NCBI GenBank assembly: GCA_007117515.1
Contig: SKGQ01000022.1
Location: forward strand, 1-53,459
Length of the DNA: 53,459 nt
Source of the DNA: Ectothiorhodospiraceae bacterium
GTDB taxonomy: Bacteria; Pseudomonadota; Gammaproteobacteria; Nitrococcales; Aquisalimonadaceae
Direction of reading: 5' to 3'
The stretch's first letter is position 1, and each line of letters starts with the position of its first letter. Below the pieces are notes generated by a model. It saw nothing but the letters and a program-made list of their open reading frames with translations, ran no database searches and was not told the DNA's origin. Below, one piece after another: positions 1 to 8,800 of the stretch. Both the position numbers and the translations under genes were made by a program.

Positions 1-1140
1 AGCTCTCGCGATATCCCGTTAAAGGACTTGGCAGGGCAACCCTTCTCCTACTGTATGCCCGATCCGTTGCTCGAACAGATTCATTCGATTGACAGTCGAG
101 CCAAAGGCCGCGTCGCAACAAGCGAGCAAGTCATTAACGAAGAGTCCAGAGATCGGTTCCTCATAAGCTCGCTGATTGAAGAAGCGATCACCTCGAGCCA
201 ACTGGAAGGAGCATCGACAAGCAGGCAGGTCGCCGCGCAGATGCTGCGCGAGAGCAGAAAGCCTCGTGACAAGAGCGAACAAATGATTCTGAACAACTTT
301 CAGGCGATGCAGGAAATCGTAAAACTCAAGCATGAGCCTATGAGCATTGATCTCCTGCTTCACCTTCACTCTTCGCTGACCCAGGATACGCTCGACGATA
401 CGTCGGCCGCAGGCCGGTTCCAGAGGCCGAACGAAGAGCGGGTCCGAATCGTGGATCACGGCACGGGGACGACGTTGCATGCCCCCCCTCCGGCAGAGCA
501 GATACCGGAGAGAATGAAACAACTTGTGACATTTGCGAACGCTACGAATAAGGCGAATGGGTTTCTCCATCCCATTGTAAAGGCCATAGTCCTTCACTTC
601 TGGCTCGCGTATGTTCATCCGTTCTTCGATGGCAACGGACGCGTCGCGCGCGCGCTCTTCTACTGGTCCGCAGCCAGATCGGAATACTGGCTCCTCGAGT
701 ACATCTCGATTTCCCGAATCCTGAAGAGGGCGCCCGCGCGTTATGCAAGGTCCTTCCTGTACACCGAGACGGACGAAAACGACCTCACGTACTTTCTCCT
801 TGACCAGGCGATAGTGATAAACCGCGCCATCGACAGTCTGGAGCGGCATCTGAAGCTTAAAGGTGAGCAAGTCAAAAAGGTTGCCGAAGTGATCCGAGGC
901 CAACGTGCGTTGAACCACCGTCAGGTCGCGCTGCTGAGTCACGCCATTCGTCACCCCGCCCACCGGTACACGATTCGGTCACACCAAACCAGTCACCGGG
1001 TTGCCTATGCGACCGCTCGCAAGGACTTGCTTGAGCTCGCAGATTTGCAACTGCTTGTTGAACGGCCCGTTGACAAGAAAACCCTTGGGTTTGTGGTTCC
1101 TCGTGACATTGAGGAACGCGTTAAAGGGCTTGCCGCCTGA
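1..1140 (+). CDS. Fic family protein (AMPylase-type), 5'-truncated by the window edge
   Basis: Fic-domain protein, expected to transfer AMP or another nucleotide monophosphate from an NTP onto a target hydroxyl. The frame is open to base 1 with no good start or RBS near 28, so the N-terminus lies outside the window. The catalytic HPFFDGNGR loop begins at nt 616 (His for catalysis, D/N/G/R for nucleotide and metal). An N-terminal SSQLEG matches the (S/T)xxxE(G/N) inhibitory helix, here preceding the Fic core as in class II Fic proteins. The C-terminal third (from ALNHRQVALL) looks like a winged-helix DNA-binding domain, a common Fic partner. No antitoxin is visible. By eye it is less GC-rich than the Mrp genes, which hints at transfer. 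The family is clear; the target is unknown. Confidence 0.9.
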   Translation, partial: SSRDIPLKDLAGQPFSYCMPDPLLEQIHSIDSRAKGRVATSEQVINEESRDRFLISSLIEEAITSSQLEGASTSRQVAAQMLRESRKPRDKSEQMILNNFQAMQEIVKLKHEPMSIDLLLHLHSSLTQDTLDDTSAAGRFQRPNEERVRIVDHGTGTTLHAPPPAEQIPERMKQLVTFANATNKANGFLHPIVKAIVLHFWLAYVHPFFDGNGRVARALFYWSAARSEYWLLEYISISRILKRAPARYARSFLYTETDENDLTYFLLDQAIVINRAIDSLERHLKLKGEQVKKVAEVIRGQRALNHRQVALLSHAIRHPAHRYTIRSHQTSHRVAYATARKDLLELADLQLLVERPVDKKTLGFVVPRDIEERVKGLAA

Positions 1141-1245
1141 TTTCCCCTCATGGTGCAGTACCGCGACCGGTCGTGGCTATTCGAGATGTGACCAACCAAA
1201 GATGCTGGACGTCGACGTGTCGCTTCTTGCTTGTCGCGGATGTGA

Positions 1246-1274
1246 TTGTTCGCCGTCCGGCGCCTCGGTATACT
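1246..1274 (+). promoter_or_regulatory. sigma-70-type promoter of the first tRNA-Thr
   Basis: TTGTTC (1246-1251) and TATACT (1269-1274) are separated by exactly 17 bp and lie about 20 bp before the mature tRNA 5' end. The GC-rich discriminator after the -10 (CCGCGCC) is typical of stringently controlled stable-RNA promoters. This is read by pattern; no transcript data. Confidence 0.65.
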
Positions 1275-1293
1275 CCGCGCCTGAAGGAAATTT

Positions 1294-1369
<76 letters not shown>

Positions 1370-1378
1370 GATAAATAA

Positions 1379-1412
1379 ACGGCTTACGTCGGATAGACGT
1401 AAGCCGTCTTTC
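1379..1412 (+). terminator. Rho-independent terminator of tRNA-Thr copy 1
   Basis: A 12-bp perfect stem, ACGGCTTACGTC (1379-1390) with GACGTAAGCCGT (1396-1407), has a 5-nt loop and is followed by CTTTCT. It starts 10 nt after the CCA end. Confidence 0.8.
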
Positions 1413-1510
1413 TGTGGCCGAAATGTCGTGTGGCGTTCGATTCTTCGCGTATTAAAACAACCACAAGCTTCGGTAGCGAACATCCGGATCCTTGAAATCA
1501 CGCTACCGAA

Positions 1511-2395
1511 CTATGTGCACAAGTTTGGGGCCGAAATACCCGGTAATGCGACGTGCCAAAGTACATGGGTGTCCCCAACTCGCCATTTCAGGAATATCAT
1601 CAGGAGGATGATGCCGAGCACCACGCGATAGGCGACGAAGGGCTGCATGCCGATGCGCTTGATGAAGGCCAGGAAGTAGTGAATGCACAGGTACGCGCTG
1701 ATGCCGGAGAGGATGATGCCGATGCCCATGGCATCCCACGCCACGCCGCTGCTGTCTCGGATGAGATCGATGACCTGCAGGCCACTGGCCAGCACAATCA
1801 CCGGAATGGATAGCAGAAACGAGAACCGGGCCGCGGCCTCGCGGCTCATGCCGACAAACAGCGCCGCCGTCATCGTAATGCCCGAGCGGGAGGTGCCGGG
1901 TATCAGGGCGACGGCCTGGGCACAGCCGATGAACAGCACGTCTTTCCAGCTCATCTCGTATTCCGAGCGCTGCCCCCGGAATTTCCAGTCGGCAAGCCCC
2001 AGCAGCAGGCCGAAGCCGATCAGCGAGCAGGCAATCACGATCGCGCCCACCTCCGGCGTCCGCAGCGTGACCTCCACCAGGTCCTTCAGCAACAGGCCGA
2101 AGATGCCCACCGGCACCGTCCCCCAGAGCACCGCCCAGCCAAGCCGGGAGTTGTCCGTCTGCCGCCGGGTGACCACGGACTGGCACCAGTCGTAGGTCAC
2201 CAGATGCAGTTCACGCCGAAAGTACATCAACACCGCGGCTAGGCTGCCCACATGCACCGCCAGATCGAAGGCGAGCCCCTGGTCTTCCCAGCCGGTCAGC
2301 AGCGGCACCAGAATCAGGTGCCCGGCGCTGGAGATGGGCAGGAACTCGGTCAGCCCCTGGACGATGGAGAGGACGAAGATTTCGAGAAAAGACAT
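1511..2395 (-). CDS. uppP: Undecaprenyl-diphosphatase UppP (BacA)
   Basis: Integral inner-membrane phosphatase that converts undecaprenyl pyrophosphate to undecaprenyl phosphate, recycling the lipid carrier for peptidoglycan and other envelope polymers; overexpression is classically linked to bacitracin resistance. The N-terminal signature EFLPISSAGHL (residues 17-27, with the active-site glutamates and histidine) and the second signature PGTSRSGIT near residue 170 are both intact. Hydrophobic segments run throughout. At 294 aa it is about 20 residues longer than usual, with the extra at the C-terminus after the last membrane segment. It stands alone on the minus strand between the tRNA and the pilus genes. 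An inverted repeat (TTCGGTAGCG at 1469-1478, CGCTACCGAA at 1501-1510) directly follows the stop codon but has a long loop, so it is only a weak terminator candidate. Confidence 0.95.
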   Translation of the reverse strand: MSFLEIFVLSIVQGLTEFLPISSAGHLILVPLLTGWEDQGLAFDLAVHVGSLAAVLMYFRRELHLVTYDWCQSVVTRRQTDNSRLGWAVLWGTVPVGIFGLLLKDLVEVTLRTPEVGAIVIACSLIGFGLLLGLADWKFRGQRSEYEMSWKDVLFIGCAQAVALIPGTSRSGITMTAALFVGMSREAAARFSFLLSIPVIVLASGLQVIDLIRDSSGVAWDAMGIGIILSGISAYLCIHYFLAFIKRIGMQPFVAYRVVLGIILLMIFLKWRVGDTHVLWHVALPGISAPNLCT

Positions 2396-2506
2396 GGGCG
2401 CCGCGCCACCAACGAGATATATTGCCGGACGCCCTCGCTGTGCTATCCGGTAAAGCGTCGGAGGGTACCACGATCAACCTTCGTCATTGGGCACGAAACT
2501 TATGTC

Positions 2507-3085
2507 CTACTTGCCGCAGTCGCTGGCTGGTGCGGGCTCTGTCGTGCGCAGCCTTCCGACGTTCGATAGCACGAGTTGTCGACGGGCAATTCCGTCTCTG
2601 TCACAGACGGTGAAGGTGCCGTTGCTGAAACGACTGGCTCCGAGCGCGTCGAAGCGGATGCGCCGAAGGATGTTCTGATTTGCGAGAACCCGCGCCCTGT
2701 TGCCGGGGAACAATTCGATCCGGTCGACGACGCCACCGTGATGGCAGCGTCCATCCGGCTGAACATTGCAGTCAGTTGCACCGCTCGGGCTGCGGAATAT
2801 GATCCAGCCATCGCTCCATGCCTGTGCTTCGCAGCTGGCTCCGGTGCGCGTCCCGCAGATGACCGCGACGTTGCCAGTGCTGACGGCAGTCTGTCGTGCC
2901 AGCTGAATGCCGGTCGTCAGATCATGTTGGACGACCCAGACGGCGTGCTGGTTAATCAGGGAGCGGAAAGACGGAATGCCTGCGGTAACGAGCACGGCCA
3001 GGATGGCCATTACCGTGAGCAGAGAGACCAGAGTCGTTCCCCCGGCCCTGCGGGTCCAGGCCGCGGTTTCGTGATGCGTCGGCAT
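2507..3085 (-). CDS. GspH/FimT-like pseudopilin lacking Glu+5
   Basis: Prepilin-like protein of about 192 aa. The start at 3085 is chosen because GGATGAGGA sits just before it and the leader then ends RRAGG, right at a prepilin-peptidase site; the longer frame to 3229 has an implausible charged extension. Mature protein begins TTLVSLLTVMAILAVLV, so position +5 is Ser instead of the Glu conserved in most pilins. The rest (one hydrophobic helix, then QLARQTAVSTGNVAVICG and a Cys-containing C-terminal domain) fits the GspH/FimT family. It is transcribed away from the pil operon, with a 173-bp divergent spacer. It could be a minor pilin or a diverged competence or secretion pseudopilin. Family assignment is good; its role is inferred. 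Confidence 0.75.
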   Translation of the reverse strand: MPTHHETAAWTRRAGGTTLVSLLTVMAILAVLVTAGIPSFRSLINQHAVWVVQHDLTTGIQLARQTAVSTGNVAVICGTRTGASCEAQAWSDGWIIFRSPSGATDCNVQPDGRCHHGGVVDRIELFPGNRARVLANQNILRRIRFDALGASRFSNGTFTVCDRDGIARRQLVLSNVGRLRTTEPAPASDCGK

Positions 3086-3258
3086 GGTCGATTCCTCATC
3101 CTTGAGAACCGGTTTCCGCCATCCGTGGCGGTTGCGGCGCCAAGCTGAGCGCCTCTTGCAGTGTGGCAGCTTGTCGCTAACTTGCCACTGGTCCGGCTGG
3201 TCGTGCCGCCCATCGGCCGCCTTCGACAATTCGAATTTGATCGTTATAGATTCGGTTT

Positions 3259-3753
3259 ATGGGACGCAGTACGGGTTTTACGTTGATCGAATTAATGGTC
3301 GCGATTGCGGTATTCGCGATCGTTACCCTGATTGCAGTACCGGGCTTCGGACGGTTCTTCGAGGTCAACCGGGTGCACACGCAGACCAATGAAGTTGTGA
3401 CGGCGCTCAATGCGGCTCGTTCCGAGGCGATTCGTCGAGCGGAGGCCGTGTCCGTGATTACCTCCACGTCGGACGAAGGCCCAATCCTATGTCTGAGCCT
3501 GGATGGCGATGACTGCGACACGGATCCTAACCAAAATGGTGGTGACGGCATGCCGGTTTTTCTGCTCAACCCGTCGGTAACCGTGGCGCCGGTCTCTTGG
3601 GAGCTTGGATTTGATCGTGGCGGGTTCCGTCTGGATGGCGCGAACGCAGACGAGTTTTGTCTGCAGATCAGTGCCGGGCCGGATGGCCGGGAAATGCGGA
3701 CCGTCCGGGTATCCGCGACGGGGCGAATCGAGGCAGGTCGAGATGGCTGCTGA
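3259..3753 (+). CDS. FimT/FimU-type minor pilin (GspH family)
   Basis: First gene of the minor-pilin operon, 164 aa. It has a very short leader, MGRSTG, then FTLIELMVAIAVFAIVTLIAV, a canonical prepilin-peptidase site with Phe+1 and Glu+5 and the N-terminal assembly helix. C-terminal half contains Cys pairs and a GspH-like beta region (LGFDRGGFRLDG). Such proteins prime type IV pilus assembly as part of the FimU-PilVWX-PilY1 tip complex. No Shine-Dalgarno precedes the ATG, and a TATAGA -10-like hexamer lies only 9 bp upstream, so it may be translated from a leaderless transcript. pilV follows after 13 bp. Confidence 0.88.
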   Translation: MGRSTGFTLIELMVAIAVFAIVTLIAVPGFGRFFEVNRVHTQTNEVVTALNAARSEAIRRAEAVSVITSTSDEGPILCLSLDGDDCDTDPNQNGGDGMPVFLLNPSVTVAPVSWELGFDRGGFRLDGANADEFCLQISAGPDGREMRTVRVSATGRIEAGRDGC

Positions 3754-3766
3754 GGCACGGTGAGCA

Positions 3767-4258
3767 ATGAAGGACGTAGCTGATTTTAAGCTTCTGAAAA
3801 AATCGCAGGCCGGCGTGACGCTGCTTGAGGTGCTCATTGCGGCGCTTGTGCTGGGTATCGGTCTGCTGGGCGTTGCCGGTCTGCAGGTAACGGCCCTGCA
3901 AACCAATCAGGATGCAAGCTTCCAGAGTCAGGCGGTGAACCTGGCCTACGATCTGTCCGACCGGATGCGGGCGCACTGCCCGGAGCGCGCGGCCTGCGGC
4001 GTGGCCAACGTGCAGGGCACGGCCTGGTTCGAAGACTGGCAGGAGCGGGTGGAAGGCAGCCTGCCCGCCGGTCAGGGAGGCGTGCGAGCCGGCCAGAACA
4101 ATGCCGTGCGGGTCGAAGTCAGTTGGGCGCGGCGAGACCGCGCAATCGGCACGATTCCCGTCGAAATCGGCAATGACGGGGATGACGGAGGGGGCGTTGA
4201 CGGCGAGCTCGAACCGAACCAGGTGTTTATCGAGGTCGTACCGAGGGCACCGCTATGA
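3767..4258 (+). CDS. pilV: Type IV pilus minor pilin PilV
   Basis: 163 aa. The leader is followed by GVTLLEVLIAALVLGIGLLG, the prepilin site with Glu+5 characteristic of PilV/GspI-type proteins. The segment LQVTALQTNQDASFQSQAVN and the following DLSDRMRAH are typical of PilV. It is part of the tip-priming minor-pilin complex at the inner membrane and pilus tip. Its stop overlaps the pilW start (ATGA-type, 4 bp), indicating translational coupling. Confidence 0.92.
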   Translation: MKDVADFKLLKKSQAGVTLLEVLIAALVLGIGLLGVAGLQVTALQTNQDASFQSQAVNLAYDLSDRMRAHCPERAACGVANVQGTAWFEDWQERVEGSLPAGQGGVRAGQNNAVRVEVSWARRDRAIGTIPVEIGNDGDDGGGVDGELEPNQVFIEVVPRAPL

Positions 4259-5343
4259 AGTGCCGGATCAGAAATGTCGGTGGACCTGCGGCACCGGCCT
4301 GGGTGCAATCCGGCCTCACCCTGGTCGAGATCATGGTGGCCATTACGCTCGGCCTGATCCTGATCGCCGGTGCGATCAATATCTTCCTCAGTAGTCAGCA
4401 GGGGTACCGGCTCAATGAGGAAATCTCGCGCTTGCAGGAAAATGCCCGCTTTGTCGGCGAGACACTGAGCCGTGATCTGCGCATGACGGGGTTCAAGGGC
4501 TGCTGGAGTGCCCGGGACGGCCGCGAGGGCGTCGAGATCGATGGTCAGGCGATTGGTAACGATTTTCCCGTGGACGACGAGCTGCGTGATCGCCTGATGC
4601 GCGGAAGGGTCGGAGTTGGCCCTGACGCGTTGGCTGATGCCAGCCCGGTTTTAGGCAATTTCGATCTCATCGATGGCTCGGACGTCATTCTGTTACCGGA
4701 ACTCTGGAACTTCAGCACGGTGTTGGTCGAGGATTATGCCGACGGCGCCAACGATATTCTCACGGCCCGTGGGCGACGAGGTGACTGGGCTGATGCGACC
4801 GATGACGACGTGCAGAGCGATATCGGTTTCGTCGTCAGTCGCGCCTGTACTCTGATGTATCTCTTCCCGGTTGTTCAGGGGCGCGAAGTCTCCTCCGACA
4901 ATGGCGCAGTGGCGGTCGAGATCGTCATGGATCTGTCTGCGCATCCGGACGAGGCCCTGCTGTCCGAGCCGCGTGAAGGCGATTCCGTTGGTCGTTTACC
5001 CAATGTGCAGTCCGACCGATGGCCGGTTTACTTCGTCGCGACCGCCGACGGCGCGGATCGTGCGGGCCTCTGGCGCTTTCCCGGCGGCAATCGGCCGGCA
5101 GAGGAAATCGTTAGGGGCGTCGAAGCCATGCAGGTCAGAGTCATTCTAGATGGCAACGACACTCCACAGCCGGCCGCAAATATCGGACGCGACGATTGGG
5201 GTCGGATCAATGCGCTTGAGATTGAGCTGGATCTGGTTGGTGCCGAGGGACGGTTCAATGGGGCGAACGGTGACGGGCGGCTTCGGACCACGGTGACCCG
5301 CACGATCCAGGTCCGCAATGCGCCGCCCAGGAGGATTCGTTGA
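4255..5343 (+). CDS. pilW: Type IV pilus minor pilin PilW
   Basis: 362 aa. The prepilin segment GLTLVEIMVAITLGLILIAG is followed by FLSSQQGYRLNEEISRLQEN, the hallmark of PilW. The large C-terminal domain has FxGCW-type sequence (MTGFKGCW) and a late region resembling R-T-V-x-L-R-N (TVTRTIQVRN). It acts in the tip complex with PilV, PilX and PilY1. It overlaps pilV by 4 bp and its TGA overlaps the pilX ATG by one base. GGAGGA near its 3' end serves as the pilX ribosome-binding site. Confidence 0.92.
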   Translation: MKCRIRNVGGPAAPAWVQSGLTLVEIMVAITLGLILIAGAINIFLSSQQGYRLNEEISRLQENARFVGETLSRDLRMTGFKGCWSARDGREGVEIDGQAIGNDFPVDDELRDRLMRGRVGVGPDALADASPVLGNFDLIDGSDVILLPELWNFSTVLVEDYADGANDILTARGRRGDWADATDDDVQSDIGFVVSRACTLMYLFPVVQGREVSSDNGAVAVEIVMDLSAHPDEALLSEPREGDSVGRLPNVQSDRWPVYFVATADGADRAGLWRFPGGNRPAEEIVRGVEAMQVRVILDGNDTPQPAANIGRDDWGRINALEIELDLVGAEGRFNGANGDGRLRTTVTRTIQVRNAPPRRIR

Positions 5344-5819
5344 TGCGTGGCAGAACACAACGCGGAGCGGCATTGGTCATTGCCTTGCTGATGTTGGTGT
5401 TAATGACCATCGTCGGCGTGTCGGTAATGTCGACGACCAACCTTCAGCAACGCATGTCGGCCAACCTCTACGATTCGAATATTGCGTTCCAGGCAGCAGA
5501 GAATCAGTTACGTGAGGCGGAGCGCCAACTTCTGACGGCTGCCAATCCAAACGGGTTGGTCGACGAGCCCGAGACCAATATTGGTGACTTCATTGCCGCT
5601 GAAGAGTGGGGGCGTGATGAAGCTTCCGGTGACAGGGGAAGCGCAGATTTCGTGATCGGCCCGCCGCGTGTTCGCACCCTCAGTGCCGCGCTCGGCAGCG
5701 AACAGGAATCCCTTTGTTTCTTCCCTGTTGCGGCATGGGGGCGGGGTGGCACGGACGAGGCGGTCGCCGTGATCCGGGAGTGGATTCACGTTGGTGATTG
5801 CAACATGGCGGGTGAGTAA
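5343..5819 (+). CDS. pilX: Type IV pilus assembly protein PilX
   Basis: 158 aa with the PilX_N signature: RGAALVIALLMLVLMTIVGV, then STTNLQQRMSANLYDSNIAF and AAENQLREAE. PilX proteins naturally lack Glu+5, as here (Ile). ATG 5343 is chosen over TTG 5340 because GGAGGA at 5330-5335 gives a 7-nt spacing. It links the other minor pilins to PilY1 in characterised systems. pilY1 begins 49 bp downstream. Confidence 0.92.
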   Translation: MRGRTQRGAALVIALLMLVLMTIVGVSVMSTTNLQQRMSANLYDSNIAFQAAENQLREAERQLLTAANPNGLVDEPETNIGDFIAAEEWGRDEASGDRGSADFVIGPPRVRTLSAALGSEQESLCFFPVAAWGRGGTDEAVAVIREWIHVGDCNMAGE

Positions 5820-5868
5820 CGGCGAGCCAAGGCCACGATCGGTGGCTGCAAGACGGAGCACTCAAAAA

Positions 5869-8800
5869 ATGACGCTTTTTCGGTGGGATTCCAGTTTCGG
5901 TCGCTGCGCCTTGCGCTGGCTGTGCGTCAGCCTGCTCGGCCTGATTTCCGTGCCATTGCTTGCTGACGATTCCTGTGACATCGAAGTCAGCCAGCGAGTT
6001 GGCAGTCTATTTTCCGCATCAAGCTATACGTTCGCCGAGATCACGCAGATCACCGGCGTCACCGAGAGTCTTGTCAGTGGCTCACGCTTGCTTTGCCTCC
6101 TGCCGAGCCGCCGGCCGCGCGGCTTCTCGGTCATTCCTCCCAATCGTATCGACACGAGGCGAAGGTGCGTTTTCGACTTCACGGTAAGCGGTCCGGATGT
6201 GGATTGCGATGCTGAGCCGGAGTCTGCTGGCGTATCGATTGCCACAAGCCCGCTCAACGTGACCGTCGCGAAACCACCGAACATTTTGATGATTCTGGAT
6301 AATTCCAACAGCATGGCGGAGGGTCTGGACGGCGGTGTGGCGGCGACCTGTCAGCCCGGACCGGCTGCCGACTGCGTGGCAGGTGCCGCCAGCCCGGTGA
6401 GCAAATCGGAATATATTCGGGGCGTCGGCCGTGGGCTAATCGAGACTTATATGGGCCGGGTGAACATGGGGCTCATGGCATACCAGCAGAATCCGATCCG
6501 GTCATCGGGTTGGTCCGCAGACATCTTTTCGAATAATGTCGTTCGGGGCGATATCTTCGACCGCATCTACGATGTCAGTTACGACCCGGCGAATTACGAC
6601 CCCGAGTTTTCAGGCTCGCCATGGGACGACTCCCGCAAGCAATTCCGTATCCAGAATCCGGAAGATCCAAGTAACCACATTCATTTCAACGTGCGGGTAC
6701 CGGGATATGGTGCAGTTGGATCTGGGCAAACCGGTTTCTACCATTTCCGCGCGGGAACGGATTGGACGCAGGAACCCTTCCAGTTTGATTGTTTCCGACG
6801 GAAAACCGGGCCTTCTGACGCGAGAACCAGTAGTTATTTCAACCGCTGCGGTAGGACGTCCGGTTTCCTGAATGACAGCGCCAGGGCCCGAGGCGTCACC
6901 AACTGGGGTCAGCGGATGGTTAGGTTTCCTTACAACGCAACGGAATGGATTTCCAGCCAGTCACCCGGGCTCGGCTATCTGCATACGCCGATGCGGCCGC
7001 TGGACGAGGAGCAACGTGATCGCCTGGCGAAGAAGCTGGCGCCGCAGCACCAGGACTACAGCGCTTCCCTGCTGACGGATCCGGAGGAACCTATCATTGC
7101 GGCTGGACTGACACCGCTCGAGGGAACGCTTCTCACCGCGCGCGATTATTTCGTCAATGGCAGCCAGTACTTCGGAGACGATCAGGGGCGCGGTAACGCG
7201 GAGTATCCGCTGCCGAATTCCTGTGAAGTCAACGCCGCAGTCTGGTTGACTGACGGCATGCCATCTGTGGATCGGTTCGGCAACGCATTGGGCGAGGATG
7301 TGGAGCAGGCGCTTTCTGACGCCGTTGCTGCGACAACGCAACTGCATCAGGATGCCAATGCCGACGTTTACGTTGTCGGTTTCGCCATGCCGCCGACCGT
7401 CAGCGAGGATCAATTGGAACAACTGGCTTTCGCCGGTGGAACAAGCCGGGCCTATCTGGCCAATCGGCCGGAGGAACTCGACGACGCTCTCAATCGTATT
7501 TTCGACAACATCATATCCTCCGCGCGCGAGGTTGGCACCGCGGCTGCGGTGAGCACGGCCTTCGTGCAGGAGGATTCCAAGGCGTTTCTGGCCGGCTATC
7601 GAAGCCTCGACTGGTCCGGCGAGTTGGTGGCCTACACCCTGGACGATGACGCCCAGTACGCCGAGTTGGTCTGGGATGCGGAGCAGCAATTCCGCAGCCG
7701 TAACCTGAATACCCGTCGGATCTTCACGACGAAGAGAGATGCCGGTGGCACGCTCGGTAACGTGATCCGCTTGAACCCGACGAATGCCGACAACCTCCAT
7801 GCCGACCAGCGAGACGCGTTGAACCGCAACTTCTCCGGCAACACGGACGGCCTGCTGTTGCCACGGCTGGCTTGGCTCTTCGGCCTGGAAAACGGCGCGC
7901 TGCGCAGCCGTGATGATCCGCAGGACGGGCTTCGTGTCCTCGGTGACGTCGTTCATTCCACGCCCCAGTTCGTCGGGACGCGCGGACCGATCTACCGCCA
8001 GTTGCCGGGTGAAGAAGGGTCACGACACGTGGAGTTTCGGACCGATGAAAATTCCATCATCCGAAACCGTCCGGACATGCTCTATCTCGGCTCCAATTCC
8101 GGCAAGCTGCATGCCTTCGATGCGGACACAGGGAATGAGTTGTTCGCATACATTCCGTCGGAGCTGCTCGCACCCGGTCTCAATGACCGGGCGCCCATTA
8201 CCGAGTTGATGGAGCAGGACTACAGCCATCGTTATTTCGTCGATGGTGAGCCGACCGTGGGCGATGCCTACTGGAATGGCTCGTGGAAAAACGTGCTGGT
8301 CGGAACGATGGGTGCGGGCGGGCGAACCGTGTTTGCGCTCGATGTCAGTGATCCGACCAGCTTCAGCGAGGACAATGTCCTTTGGGAGTTCACCCACGAG
8401 GAGCTGGGATACGGGGTGAGCCAGCCGCAGATCGTCCGCCTTGCCAGTGGCGACTGGGCAGCGGTATTCGGTAACGGGTATAACGGGGCGAGTCATCGCG
8501 CGACGCTGTTCGTGGTGCGCATCTCCGATGGGCAGTTGCTGGCCCGTATCGACACCAGCGAAGGCGGCGGCGCCTCACCCAACGGCCTGGCTGCTCCGGC
8601 CCTGACCGCCTGGCCGTCGCAGAGCGGCGTTGCGAGCCGGGCCTACGCGGGCGATCTTCACGGCAATTTGTGGCGCTTCGATTTGAGCGATAGCGTACCC
8701 GGAAATTGGTCGGCGGATGCCGCATTGTTCCAGGCGACGGATCCCTCGGGAAGCGCTCAGCCCATTACCAGCAGACCGGCGCTGGCGCCACACCCCCGCA

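Noticed and set aside
19-963. 314-aa minus-strand frame opposite the Fic gene
   Set aside because: Antisense to intact Fic motifs and without recognisable domains.
7533-7547. sigma-54-like TGGCACC-N4-CTGC
   Set aside because: Lies deep inside the pilY1 coding sequence with no gene start downstream; taken as a chance match and used to temper the call at 44645.
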